Shown: in pieces, positions 49,095 through 57,517 of the stretch | Layout of the letters: every line of letters begins with the position of its first letter | How positions within the stretch are numbered: the stretch's first letter is position 1 | Assembly (NCBI GenBank): GCA_038251135.1 | Contig: JBBSBR010000002.1 | Coordinates: 1 to 59,061 of the forward strand | DNA from: JBBSBR01 sp038251135 | GTDB lineage: Bacteria; Patescibacteriota; Saccharimonadia; UBA4664 | DNA length: 59,061 nucleotides | Direction: 5' to 3' | Translations under genes and position numbers: made by a program | Notes under the pieces: generated by a model | Seen by the model: only the letters and a program-made list of their open reading frames with translations | Told to the model about the DNA's origin: nothing | Databases searched by the model: none

Positions 49095-49298
49095 TTACGC
49101 TGCGTCGGTAGATTTGGTTCGGCGAGAAGCCTTACCTCCCTTACGACCGGCCTCTACGGCGAGCTCGCGGTTCTTGGCGAATCCGCCGCCGCTCGAGATT
49201 GCACCGCCCTTGCGGCCGATCTGCTCGTAGAAGTTCATTCCGTAACGCTGCTTATTTGTTGCTGCGGCCTTCTGACCACCTGCACGTGTTCCTGCCAT
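49095..49298 (-). CDS. KGG-repeat stress-type protein (YciG-like)
   Basis: A 67-residue glycine-rich protein with Tyr-Glu-Gln-Ile-Gly-Arg-Lys-Gly-Gly near 30 and Ala-Gly-Arg-Lys-Gly-Gly-Lys-Ala near 50, the repeated KGG motif of YciG and conidiation-10-type proteins. Such proteins are often induced by stress or stationary phase; their biochemical role is unclear. The ATG follows GGAG at 7 bases, with a TAATAT-type box about 25 bases further up. Confidence 0.8.
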   Translation of the reverse strand: MAGTRAGGQKAAATNKQRYGMNFYEQIGRKGGAISSGGGFAKNRELAVEAGRKGGKASRRTKSTDAA

Positions 49299-49521
49299 AA
49301 CTTTTCTCCATTACCTTAGGTTATATATTAGCCAATTGTGTGTTGGATCAGCTTTAGTCTTTATCACAGAAAGATGATTATGTTTAACCATTACTTAGTG
49401 AAAATGCCTTAAACTGATTGCTGACACATATTAGCATAAACCGCATATGCTGTCAATAGTTTATATGCTTTGTTGAGGGGCTTACAACGGGCAAACCAGA
49501 TATCTGTTACAATTTTGGTGC

Positions 49522-50019
49522 ATGAAATCCTCACTTGTAATCATTCTTCAAAACCTGCGCAGCGCCCAAAATGTGGGCTCTGTGTTTCGCACTGCCGATG
49601 CGGTGGGAGCGGCGGTCTGGACGGTCGGTATCACGCCCCACCCTCCTATCGAGAATGATACCCGACCGCCCTATGTTGCCGACCGTGCCGAAAGCCTACT
49701 GGCCAAAACGGCACTGGGTGCACAAAGAACCGTACTCCACCGACACTTTGACGAGCTATCTACCGCCATCAAACTTGCTCGGCATGACAATTACATCATA
49801 AGCGCCTTAGAGCAAGCTGAGAGGAGTATTAACCTCTTTGAAGCCCCCATGTCCCCTCTCAGGGCAATCGTCTGTGGCACCGAAGTTGGCGGCCTAACCG
49901 ACGGCGAGCTGGCTCTCTGCGACGAGATCCTGGAAATACCCATGATCGGCGCGAAAGAATCTCTAAATGTATCGGTAGCCGCCGGAATAGCGTTATATTA
50001 CCTATCCGGTATCGGCTAA
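49522..50019 (+). CDS. SpoU/TrmH-family RNA 2'-O-methyltransferase
   Basis: A 165-residue SPOUT methyltransferase. Motif 1 is Asn-Leu-Arg-Ser-Ala-Gln-Asn-Val-Gly-Ser-Val-Phe-Arg-Thr-Ala-Asp near 10, motif 2 Val-Cys-Gly-Thr-Glu-Val-Gly-Gly-Leu near 116, and motif 3 Ile-Pro-Met-Ile-Gly-Ala-Lys-Glu-Ser-Leu-Asn-Val-Ser-Val-Ala near 137. It lacks an N-terminal RNA-binding extension, so the target (tRNA or rRNA) cannot be assigned. A TACAAT box (49508-49513) predicts a start two bases before the ATG. Confidence 0.92.
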   Translation: MKSSLVIILQNLRSAQNVGSVFRTADAVGAAVWTVGITPHPPIENDTRPPYVADRAESLLAKTALGAQRTVLHRHFDELSTAIKLARHDNYIISALEQAERSINLFEAPMSPLRAIVCGTEVGGLTDGELALCDEILEIPMIGAKESLNVSVAAGIALYYLSGIG

Positions 50020-50172
50020 TAATCCATCCTCAAATTGCGGTAATGATCGAGTTATAACCATTACAATGCGATTACACCGACCGTAACATCATCTTCCCAA
50101 CGGGGACACATAGATAATACGGGCAGTCATTATTATCGTCAGTCAGAAGCCTATGACCACCCAAGTTTTGTT

Positions 50173-51138
50173 TTAGGGATGGCTGGCGGTAAGCTGGGCT
50201 AACGTCATATTAGTATAGCCGATAAGTGTCTCTGATCCGTTAACCAATGCCATCATGCGTCCCTGGCCTATAGCCGCGTTGTTGGGATAGGAAGCACTAA
50301 GGTTAAGCCACCAATCACCTCCTGCAGCTGAACCATATTTACCGACTCCGTTCTGTTTAACCGAAAAAGCAATAACAAACTTACCCGTATAGCCGGCAGG
50401 AATTAAAGCCCGATTATCAAAGTAATAATGGAAATTATGGGCGGATGGTATGGGTCCAACCCGAATGCCACCTGTAATCGGTTGTTGTGAAATACCAACC
50501 GATGAATTACCGGAAAAGTCTTCATTATACGCAGCACCCGAGAAGCTCCCCTGCTGATTCAACTTCCAGCCGGAACTGGCTTGCATCCAAACCTTAAAAT
50601 TTGTAATATCAAACGTCGCTGAGGTTGGCGTACTATCGGCTGAGAGGTAAATAATACCCCAGCCAGTTAGGGCCGTGTATCCTGATGGCGCCGAACTAGG
50701 AACTTGGCTGCCCTGCGCCCAATCCCAACTTGAAGGTACACCGTGAGGAAAAATCTCGTTCGTACCGCTAGCGGTCGTAGTTATGCGGTCTATCCAGGCA
50801 ATCGTCCCTACATCCGGGGCAGTTGTTCCACCGGCTATTGGTATTGGAGTTGGTACCGACGTGGCGGCCGGGGTCGATGTGGGGGTTGGGTTTGAGGTGG
50901 GCGCAGGCGATGGTAAGGTTTTATTACCAAACTGCACGATCTTCCCGCCCGAGGCTCCAGTCAGGCTCAGAACGGTGGCACCAGCGCTAAGCGTGCCATT
51001 TTCTGCCTCAAATGCAGTTATCGGGCCGGCGGCAAAGACCCAAACGACGGCGATCACGCCGAAAGCGGCCGTTACGACGATATACGGCACAGCGCGCTGC
51101 CAGATGAATTTAGATCTAAACTGAATCAAGCGCGACAT
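50173..51138 (-). CDS. Anchored surface protein with CBM-like segment
   Basis: A 321-residue N-anchored extracellular protein. A membrane helix lies at about 17-37, followed by Ala-Phe-Glu-Ala-Glu-Asn-Gly-Thr-Leu and Gly-Gly-Lys-Ile-Val-Gln-Phe-Gly, the start of many carbohydrate-binding (CBM6/35-like) beta-sandwiches, but here only a stub. A Pro/Thr/Ser linker (about 73-100) leads to a C-terminal beta-rich domain of about 210 residues with many Trp, Tyr and Gly. The domain is not recognised; sugar or surface binding is a guess. It overlaps the upstream gene by 23 bases. Confidence 0.65.
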   Translation of the reverse strand: MSRLIQFRSKFIWQRAVPYIVVTAAFGVIAVVWVFAAGPITAFEAENGTLSAGATVLSLTGASGGKIVQFGNKTLPSPAPTSNPTPTSTPAATSVPTPIPIAGGTTAPDVGTIAWIDRITTTASGTNEIFPHGVPSSWDWAQGSQVPSSAPSGYTALTGWGIIYLSADSTPTSATFDITNFKVWMQASSGWKLNQQGSFSGAAYNEDFSGNSSVGISQQPITGGIRVGPIPSAHNFHYYFDNRALIPAGYTGKFVIAFSVKQNGVGKYGSAAGGDWWLNLSASYPNNAAIGQGRMMALVNGSETLIGYTNMTLAQLTASHP

Positions 51139-52123
51139 AAGAACCTTTAAAGTTTACTAATTTGACTTCTGACGAGTCCGGCATAATTAAACCGCTCTGC
51201 GGTATTGGAATTGCCGTGGCGACGTCAACATTTCCCCCATGCCCACCCCCCTGACCATCCAGCGGAGGCATTCTATGCCTCCGCTGCCAAACACCCCAAA
51301 GCACACCGGCCAGAACGAGTAATCCCACCAGGTAGAGCGCTGGGTGCGCATTTAAAGAATCGCCCAGTATGTGTAACCAACCATTCGCCACGTTGATAAT
51401 CTTCGTCTGTATAACCTTCTTGCCGTCAGGCGTGGTCTGAACGATCTCGACGGTATGCTTGCCATCTGACAACTTGGTCGTATCGATTTGGTTGCCGGCG
51501 ATAGGTTTGCTATCTACCAGATAGGTCGCGGTACTTCCGGGAACCGAGTTTGCAGGGGTAAGGCTGATTGTACCCGATACCGACGGGTTCGTACCGCTTA
51601 ACCCGCCAACCAATACCGCGGTTGTGGGACTGGGAGTCGATACGGTACTCGCCGTGGCAGAGCAATTCGAGCCGTCACCGATTGGAGAACAACTCGTGTC
51701 GGATAAAAATATCACCTTATCGATCCCGACGCCTGGATCGAGGCCAGCCGCAACGACCGTGTGAATGCCTGCCGTAAGACTCACATTGAACTTGGTGTTT
51801 TGGTTTCCGTTAAGCCAATCTACCCATGTCAGGCCACCCGTTGCAATTGCCCCTCCGTTACCGACCGCCACGTTGCAGGTGTTCTGATCAATCTGCATAT
51901 AGAAACCGTCGTTTCCGGCCGAGGGAGAATAGATGCGCGACCAGACCCGATAGGTACCCGCCGCGGGTACACTTATCGTATTTGTAACGTAGCCTTTATC
52001 GCTCGGTAGAGCTGGGCAAGCAGCCAATGCAGTTGGCACTACAAGGGTCAGGGGTATGGTTAAACTTCCGACAAGCAACGCCGCAAACATACCGCATAAT
52101 GTTACAAACTTTCCCGCCCTCAT
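51116..52123 (-). CDS. Surface protein with CBM-like domain and C-terminal helix
   Basis: A 335-residue protein. A signal peptide (about 1-34, ending Ala-Leu-Ala-Ala-Cys) could be a lipoprotein or ordinary signal. Residues 35-150 form a domain with Thr-Tyr-Arg-Val-Trp-Ser-Arg-Ile-Tyr, as in carbohydrate-binding modules of the CBM6 type. Cys at 146 and 154 could pair. An Ig-like repeat lies at about 170-245, then a membrane helix at 262-280, Arg-Arg-His-Arg and a cytoplasmic tail of about 50 residues. It is co-transcribed with the following anchored protein. Confidence 0.65.
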   Translation of the reverse strand: MRAGKFVTLCGMFAALLVGSLTIPLTLVVPTALAACPALPSDKGYVTNTISVPAAGTYRVWSRIYSPSAGNDGFYMQIDQNTCNVAVGNGGAIATGGLTWVDWLNGNQNTKFNVSLTAGIHTVVAAGLDPGVGIDKVIFLSDTSCSPIGDGSNCSATASTVSTPSPTTAVLVGGLSGTNPSVSGTISLTPANSVPGSTATYLVDSKPIAGNQIDTTKLSDGKHTVEIVQTTPDGKKVIQTKIINVANGWLHILGDSLNAHPALYLVGLLVLAGVLWGVWQRRHRMPPLDGQGGGHGGNVDVATAIPIPQSGLIMPDSSEVKLVNFKGSYVALDSV

Positions 52124-52219
52124 TTACTTGCTCCGCATATTTATTGTAAGCATAATCGAAATAAAGTTATTTAGCTAAATATATGGTCAAATACCGGTGA
52201 TTTTGGCAAGACTTGGACG

Positions 52220-52402
52220 TTACTGCCCGGCAAATATATTAAATGCGGGTTTCGGTACAAAATCACCCGGATTAGGAACGGTTGACGACGTGCCCGTCAG
52301 ATCAATAATGCCGTAATTTTGCTCAGTTCCGGTGACGATGCCATTCTGGTGCTGATGACATACACGCTTATGCATAATATTAGCTCTAACATACAATACC
52401 AA
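52220..52402 (-). CDS. Small hypothetical protein, uncertain
   Basis: A 60-residue frame (a shorter start at the Met-His-Lys nine codons in gives 51). The C-terminal part Ile-Ile-Asp-Leu-Thr-Gly-Thr-Ser-Ser and Asn-Pro-Gly-Asp-Phe-Val-Pro-Lys-Pro-Ala-Phe-Asn looks like real protein. No ribosome site is visible. It could be a small soluble protein or a leftover of a larger one. Confidence 0.4.
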   Translation of the reverse strand: MVLYVRANIMHKRVCHQHQNGIVTGTEQNYGIIDLTGTSSTVPNPGDFVPKPAFNIFAGQ

Positions 52403-52483
52403 GCTCGTGTTGTAGAGTCGCTAATATTTGAAAACAAAATACCACCCGGTTTAAGGATGGTCTTTGTGGTTTATTGCAGCTGC

Positions 52484-52735
52484 TTAACGAATATATGGAT
52501 CGAGTACTCCGCGACCCCACTCAAGCTCTTCATTAAGCGTAGATACTCGTTGCGAGAGACTATCTAAGGCATATGCCTTCAACTCGCCCATGGTTACATC
52601 ATTCCGGAGGGTCATCTCGGTGAAATGCTTAATGTGAGGGTCTCTATCCGTAGCTCTAGGCTCGCCAAAAGTATCACGCGCATTAAGAGCTCCATGGCCG
52701 CGCTCTAACACTTCTTTGGCGTCAAAAAGTGTCAT
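52484..52735 (-). CDS. Hypothetical protein
   Basis: An 83-residue soluble acidic protein starting Met-Thr-Leu-Phe-Asp-Ala-Lys-Glu-Val-Leu, with a helical C-terminus (Leu-Ser-Gln-Arg-Val-Ser-Thr-Leu-Asn-Glu-Glu-Leu). It starts 10 bases after the stop of the gene at 52746, so they form a pair. No family is recognised. Confidence 0.55.
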   Translation of the reverse strand: MTLFDAKEVLERGHGALNARDTFGEPRATDRDPHIKHFTEMTLRNDVTMGELKAYALDSLSQRVSTLNEELEWGRGVLDPYIR

Positions 52736-52745
52736 GTCACCATCT

Positions 52746-53186
52746 TCAACGCGTTTTTTTTTGTTTTGCTAGAAACATTTCCATAGTAGGTAGCAACGCT
52801 TCCAGACTCCACACGTCGCCCTCTATCTTAGCGAGTTCTTTAGCCTCAAACGGAACCTCCTGCTGAGGATTTTTTTGGATGAGTCGCACCCAACGCTCGA
52901 TTTGCTCTGCGCGGTATTCGTCGCTATTAGCCTGCCCGCCATTACCCCACTTTCTCTCGAATGCGGCCCTACTCATAGTGTCGTCAATTGCATTTGCAAT
53001 TTCGTGAGCCATACCCACGTTCTTTTCGCGGCCGTACTCTTCGCCATGCTCATGTCTAACTTGTGCTGGGTCGTCGTCGCGTTCGCCCTGGATCTTAACC
53101 AGATCGTCGGCTACCTGCGCACCCGCAAACTCATCTTCTTGCGATTTGGACTCGCTGTGCTCGGTTGGATTTGGAGCATCGGCCAT
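52746..53186 (-). CDS. Hypothetical charged protein
   Basis: A 146-residue soluble acidic protein. Residues 1-60 are Glu/Asp/Ser/His-rich and likely disordered; 60-146 are helical with Phe-Glu-Arg-Lys-Trp-Gly-Asn-Gly-Gly and Trp-Val-Arg-Leu-Ile-Gln-Lys-Asn. The ATG follows AGGAAC. Base use is less GC-rich than the housekeeping genes. It pairs with the following gene and lies just downstream of the rRNA terminator. Confidence 0.6.
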   Translation of the reverse strand: MADAPNPTEHSESKSQEDEFAGAQVADDLVKIQGERDDDPAQVRHEHGEEYGREKNVGMAHEIANAIDDTMSRAAFERKWGNGGQANSDEYRAEQIERWVRLIQKNPQQEVPFEAKELAKIEGDVWSLEALLPTMEMFLAKQKKTR

Positions 53187-53250
53187 CAGTAAGTTCCTAG
53201 TTATATCATCAAGTATGCAAAATAAAAACGAGCATTACAATATAAACGCC

Positions 53251-53278
53251 AAAAACCACCCGATAAAGGATGGTTTTT
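53251..53278 (-). terminator. rRNA operon terminator
   Basis: AAAACCATCC/GGGTGGTTTT hairpin (one mismatch) followed on the minus strand by TTTTTGG, directly after the 5S gene. Confidence 0.8.
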
Positions 53279-53282
53279 AGAT

Positions 53283-53393
53283 AGTCCGGCACCGAGCTAC
53301 TTTCCCCATAAAGAGTATCATCGCCGCTGCGGGTCTTAACTGCGGTGTTCGGGATGGGAACCGGTGTAACCCCCGCGCTAAAAGCACCGGTCT
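53283..53393 (-). rRNA. rrf: 5S ribosomal RNA
   Basis: About 110 bases with the expected 5S loops: on the minus strand GGTTCCCATCCCGAACACCG near the 5' third and GGGGAAAGTAGCTCGGTGCC at the 3' end. The ends pair as CCGGTGC with GTGCCGG. It follows the 23S gene by about 185 bases. Confidence 0.92.
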
Positions 53394-53517
53394 CGTCGCT
53401 TTCGTTAAGTACGGCACTAAAGGCGGTACAACGTTCCCGGGTAGGGAAAGCGACGGGATCGGCACTCTTAGATTGAGTGCTGAACTTTGCTTGAATGGAT
53501 TAGGCCTAGTGGCCACA

Positions 53518-53533
53518 AACTGCTAGTCAAACC
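53518..53533 (-). other. 3' arm of the pre-23S processing stem
   Basis: This 16-base segment is complementary to 57005-57020 with one G-U pair. The two arms bracket the whole 23S gene, as in RNase III processing stems of pre-23S RNA. Confidence 0.75.
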
Positions 53534-53845
53534 AAACTCTTACGGGAGCCAATTGCGTAGCTCTCGAAAGAGTGTAAAAAAGTCAATCGACCGATTAGTA
53601 CGCCTCGGCTAAACACATTGCTGTGCGTACACCTAGCGCCTATCAACCAGATAGTCTTTCTGGGGTCTCAAGGGAAATCTAATCTTGAGGTGGGTTTCGC
53701 GCTTATATGCTTTCAGCGCTTATCCCGACCGAACGTAGCTACTGGACAATGCCCTTGGCAGAACAATCCATACACCAGAGGTTCGTTCACTCCGGTCCTC
53801 TCGTACTAGGAGCCAATCCTCTCAAATTTCCTTACGCCCACACCA

Positions 53846-53901
<56 letters not shown>

Positions 53902-53935
53902 TGGCGAACAGCCAAACCCTTGGGAGGTGCTTCCC

Positions 53936-53972
<37 letters not shown>

Positions 53973-54263
53973 AGCTTCGTCGATGTGAACTCTTGGAAGC
54001 TATAAGCCTGTTATCCCCAGGGTAGCTTTTATCCGTTGAGCGCTGCAGATTCCACATTCAAAATGTTGCAGCGGATCACTAACTCCTACTTTCGTACCTG
54101 CTTGGCTTGTAGGCCTCACAGTCAAGCTGGCTTATGCGTTTGCACTATCGATACGATTTCCATCCGTACCTAGCCAACCTTTGAACGCCTCCGTTACTCT
54201 TTAGGAGGCAACCGCCCCAGTTAAACTACCCACCAGACACTGTTCCAGTACCGGAATTTGTGC

Positions 54264-54425
54264 GTGAGGAAATCTAACGAGACAAGTAGTTGCGTTTTAA
54301 GCATTCAACTCTACCCTTCATTGAACACAATTAGTATTCGAAGAATATGTTGAGTTATAGATAAAAGATCTATGTTGCTTACTTATCACTATGCATTTTG
54401 TCTCATCAGTCTCCCGCGCAAATTG
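54264..54425 (-). other. 23S expansion between L1 stalk and P loop
   Basis: About 160 extra bases relative to E. coli near its positions 2200-2225. The insert extends the local helix (TACCGGAATTTGTGCG pairs with CGCGCAAATTGCGGTA) and carries an AT-rich tip with nested stems such as ATAGAT/ATCTAT and GAGACAA/TTGTCTC. Confidence 0.7.
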
Positions 54426-54663
54426 CGGTACTGGTTAGGACAAAGTTACAGCAAGGGTGGTATTTCACTGGCGACTCCACCAGAGCTAACGCTCTGGCTT
54501 CAAAGTCTCCCACCTATGCTACACAAGCTGTAACTTGGCCCAATGCCAAGTTGTAGTAAAGCTCCATGGGGTCTTTCCGTCTTGGTGCGGGTAACCGGCA
54601 TCTTTACCGGTACTGCAATTTCACCGAGTCCCTCGTTGAGACAGTGCCCAAATCGTTACGCCA

Positions 54664-54712
<49 letters not shown>

Positions 54713-55104
54713 AGTTATAGTTACTGCCGCCGTTTACTGGGGCTTCATTTCAAAGCTTGCACCTCTCCACTTAACCTTCCAGCACCGGGCAGGCGTCAGT
54801 CCGTATACATCATCTTTCGATTTAGCACAGACCTGTGTTTTTGATAAACAGTCGCTTGGGCTCTTTTGCTGCGGCCTCCCGAAGGAGGCAGACCTTATCC
54901 CGAAGTTACGGTCGCTGTATTGCCGAGTTCCTTAACGAGGGTTCTCTCGTACACCTTGGTCTTCTCGACCCGAGCACCTGAGTCGGTTTGCGGTACGGGC
55001 GGCTATGCCTATTGACTCCACGACTTTTCCTGTCAGCTTGGCTCACTAGAATCACCCCGTAAGGGGCTTTCATTCGCGTCTCACCCCCAGCACACTACAC
55101 TCCA

Positions 55105-55179
55105 CTCGAGCTATGTCGCTATCGCGACAAATCGAGGTTGGGATTACCAACTCTCGAGCTATGTCGCTATCGCGACAAA
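55105..55179 (-). repeat. Tandem hairpin duplication inside 23S domain III
   Basis: Two identical 27-base copies (55105-55131 and 55153-55179) start 48 bases apart. Each holds TGTCGC-TATC-GCGACA, a 6-base stem with a 4-base loop, inside an outer CTCGA/TCGAG or CGAG/CTCG pairing. This is a recent duplication of a variable rRNA hairpin. Confidence 0.8.
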
Positions 55180-56139
55180 CTCGTGAAGTGCACTGTGCTG
55201 GGGACTACCTGCTTAGACGGATATAGCCAAAAATCCGCTCTAGTTACCATGCCGCGTCATGTGGAGGAACAACATTGCCGGTACGGGAATATCAACCCGT
55301 TGTCCATCGCCTACGCTACTCGCCTCGGCTTAGGACCGACTAACCCTGGGACGATAATCGTGGCCCAGGAAACCTTGCTCTTACGGTGGCAGGGATTCTC
55401 ACCCTGCTTAAAGTTACTTATTCCAGCATTCTCACTTCCCCGCGCTCCACCAGACTTTCCAGTCTGGCTTCACCGCCCGAGGAACGCTCCTCTACCACTA
55501 AACGTCATAAATGACGTTCAATTCGCATCTTCGGCACTATACTTGAGCCCCGTTACATTTTCCGCGCAGAATCACAATTGACCAGTGAGCTGTTACGCAC
55601 TCTTTAAATGCATGGCTGCTTCTAAGCCAACATCCTGGTTGTTTATGCGTTTCCACATCGTTTCCCACTTAGTATAGATTTGGGGGCCTTAGATGGCGAT
55701 CTGGGCTGTTTCCCTTTTGTGCGACGAGCTTAGCCCCGCCGTACTGACTGCCACAATAGTCTCTCCCGGTATTCGCAGTTTGCCAGGGATCAGTACCCTT
55801 GCGGACCATTACCCAAACAGAGCTCTACCCCCAGGAGGTAGTTTGTGACGCTAGCCCTAAAGCTATTTCGAGGAGAACCAGCTATCTCCGAGTTCGATTG
55901 GAATTTCTCCGCTAACCACAGGTCATCCAAGAGTTTTGCAACACTCCCTGGTTCGGTCCTCCACGTAGTTTTACCTACGCTTCAACCTGCCCATGGTTAG
56001 GTCACCCGGTTTCGGGTCTAATCCTACAGACTATTTCGGGTTATTAACCCTCGCTTTCACTACGGCTCCGTCATTTGACTTAACCTAACGCCTGCAAAAT
56101 TAACTCGCTGGATCGTTCTACAAAAAGCACGCCGTCACC

Positions 56140-56292
56140 ACGCTCATCACAACGGATGAACGCGGCAGTACGCAGATCTAAATGTAGCTGGCAACCTTCG
56201 CCTCGTGCTGAGCGAGGTCTGGTTGCCGTTGTCTGCGAACTGCCACTCTCACATACTGTGAAGAGCGCAGCTCCGACTCATTGTAGGCACAT
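56140..56292 (-). other. Helix-25 insertion in 23S, candidate intervening sequence
   Basis: About 118 extra bases at the helix-25 position. Strong inner pairings are GGCAACC/GGTTGCC and CCTCG/CGAGG. In Salmonella and others this same site carries intervening sequences that RNase III removes, leaving a fragmented 23S. Confidence 0.65.
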
Positions 56293-56333
56293 GATTTCAG
56301 GTTCTATTTCACTCCCCTTCCGGGGTTCTTTTA

Positions 56334-56364
<31 letters not shown>

Positions 56365-56522
56365 ATCATTAGATATATTTAGCCTTGGGAGGTGGTCCTC
56401 CCGGATTCGATCAGGGTTTCACGTGTCCCGACCTACTCGAGAAAACAGATATAAGGGCTAAAGATTTTCGTGTACGGGGCTGGCACCCTCTTTGGCCGAC
56501 CTTTCCAGATCGTTCCACTAAT

Positions 56523-56692
56523 CTTCAACTTTCTTACCTTACCCGGTGATGACAGTCGCCCGGTCGCAATAACGACCACTCATCCAAAAGGACAAGTGCA
56601 CGTTATTGGTCATCTGTAATCTCACAACCCTTATATAGCATTCGCCTGTCAGCTTATTTGCGTGCGAACACGCAAAAGATATATAAGTTTTG
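56523..56692 (-). other. 5'-domain expansion in 23S
   Basis: About 150 extra bases in the region of E. coli 270-340. In the RNA sense it has UUGCGUG-UUCG-CACGCAA, a stem capped by a UUCG tetraloop, flanked by TATATA/TATATA and AATAACG/CGTTATT pairings. Confidence 0.65.
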
Positions 56693-56963
56693 GCTCTTCC
56701 CATTTCGCTCGCCGCTACTCAGGGAATTGAGGTTTCTCTCTCTTCCTGTGGCTACTTAGATGTTTCAGTTCACCACGTACCCTCCTCGTATGATATAGAT
56801 TCTCATACGGGTAACCGCGTATAACCACGGCTGGGTTGCCCCATTCGGAAATCCCCGGATCAAAGCTAGATTGGCAGCTCTCCGAGGCTTATCGCAGCCT
56901 TCTACGTCCTTCTTCGGTATCTAATATCAAGGCATCCGTCATGTGCCCTTAAGTAACTTTCTT

Positions 56964-57517
56964 ACGTTATCCAGAGGACTAGCTTAAGGAACTAGCCTCC
57001 GGACGGTTTGACCAGCAGTTAGTAACTGCTAGTTTCATTGAATTTCTAAACTAATCTCGGCAGAAATCAGTTTAGAAGAAATTGTTTGATTATCAGACCC
57101 AAGACAAGGATCTGATAATACCCATTCAAGCTATTCAATTATTAAATAACAAGCCCGCGTTCATCGGTTTATTGACTGGCGCGGAGCTCACATAAGAAGA
57201 GACAACTATAAGTTCTGAGCGATTACTCCTCTCAAACTCCGTTGTCTACTCATACAGGGGCTCCGATAGCACCTAGCTAATTTATCAGATGCAATCAGGC
57301 GGGTCAAGGGTATTTTGGGGCGGATAATGGGTTATTCCGCGCATTTCACCGCATTTAAGCGTTTTGCCGGTAAATCTTCCGATTACGACGGCTTACGGTA
57401 CGGGTTTTACTACCGCCATCGGCAAATCAGGCAAAGCGGCGACCACCAACAATCATGCTTGAAATTATCGACCCCACATGCGCAAAGCTCAGCTGCTTGA
57501 GTCCGCTGCCTTCGTGC
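56964..57517 (-). other. Spacer upstream of 23S, no 16S or tRNA
   Basis: About 550 bases. It holds the 5' arm of the pre-23S stem (57005-57020), a near-palindrome AGCAGTTAGTAACTGCT that competes with it, and two 9-base hairpins (57044-57077 and 57089-57119). No tRNA and no 16S segment was found, and no clear promoter. The next gene on the strand is a surface-protein gene. Confidence 0.65.
57005..57020 (-). other. 5' arm of the pre-23S processing stem
   Basis: Pairs over 16 bases (one G-U) with 53518-53533 and lies about 40 bases before the mature 23S 5' end. Confidence 0.75.

Noticed and set aside
57315..57500. 61-codon plus-strand frame in the 23S spacer
   Set aside because: No ribosome site or promoter, low protein-like character, lies in rRNA spacer.
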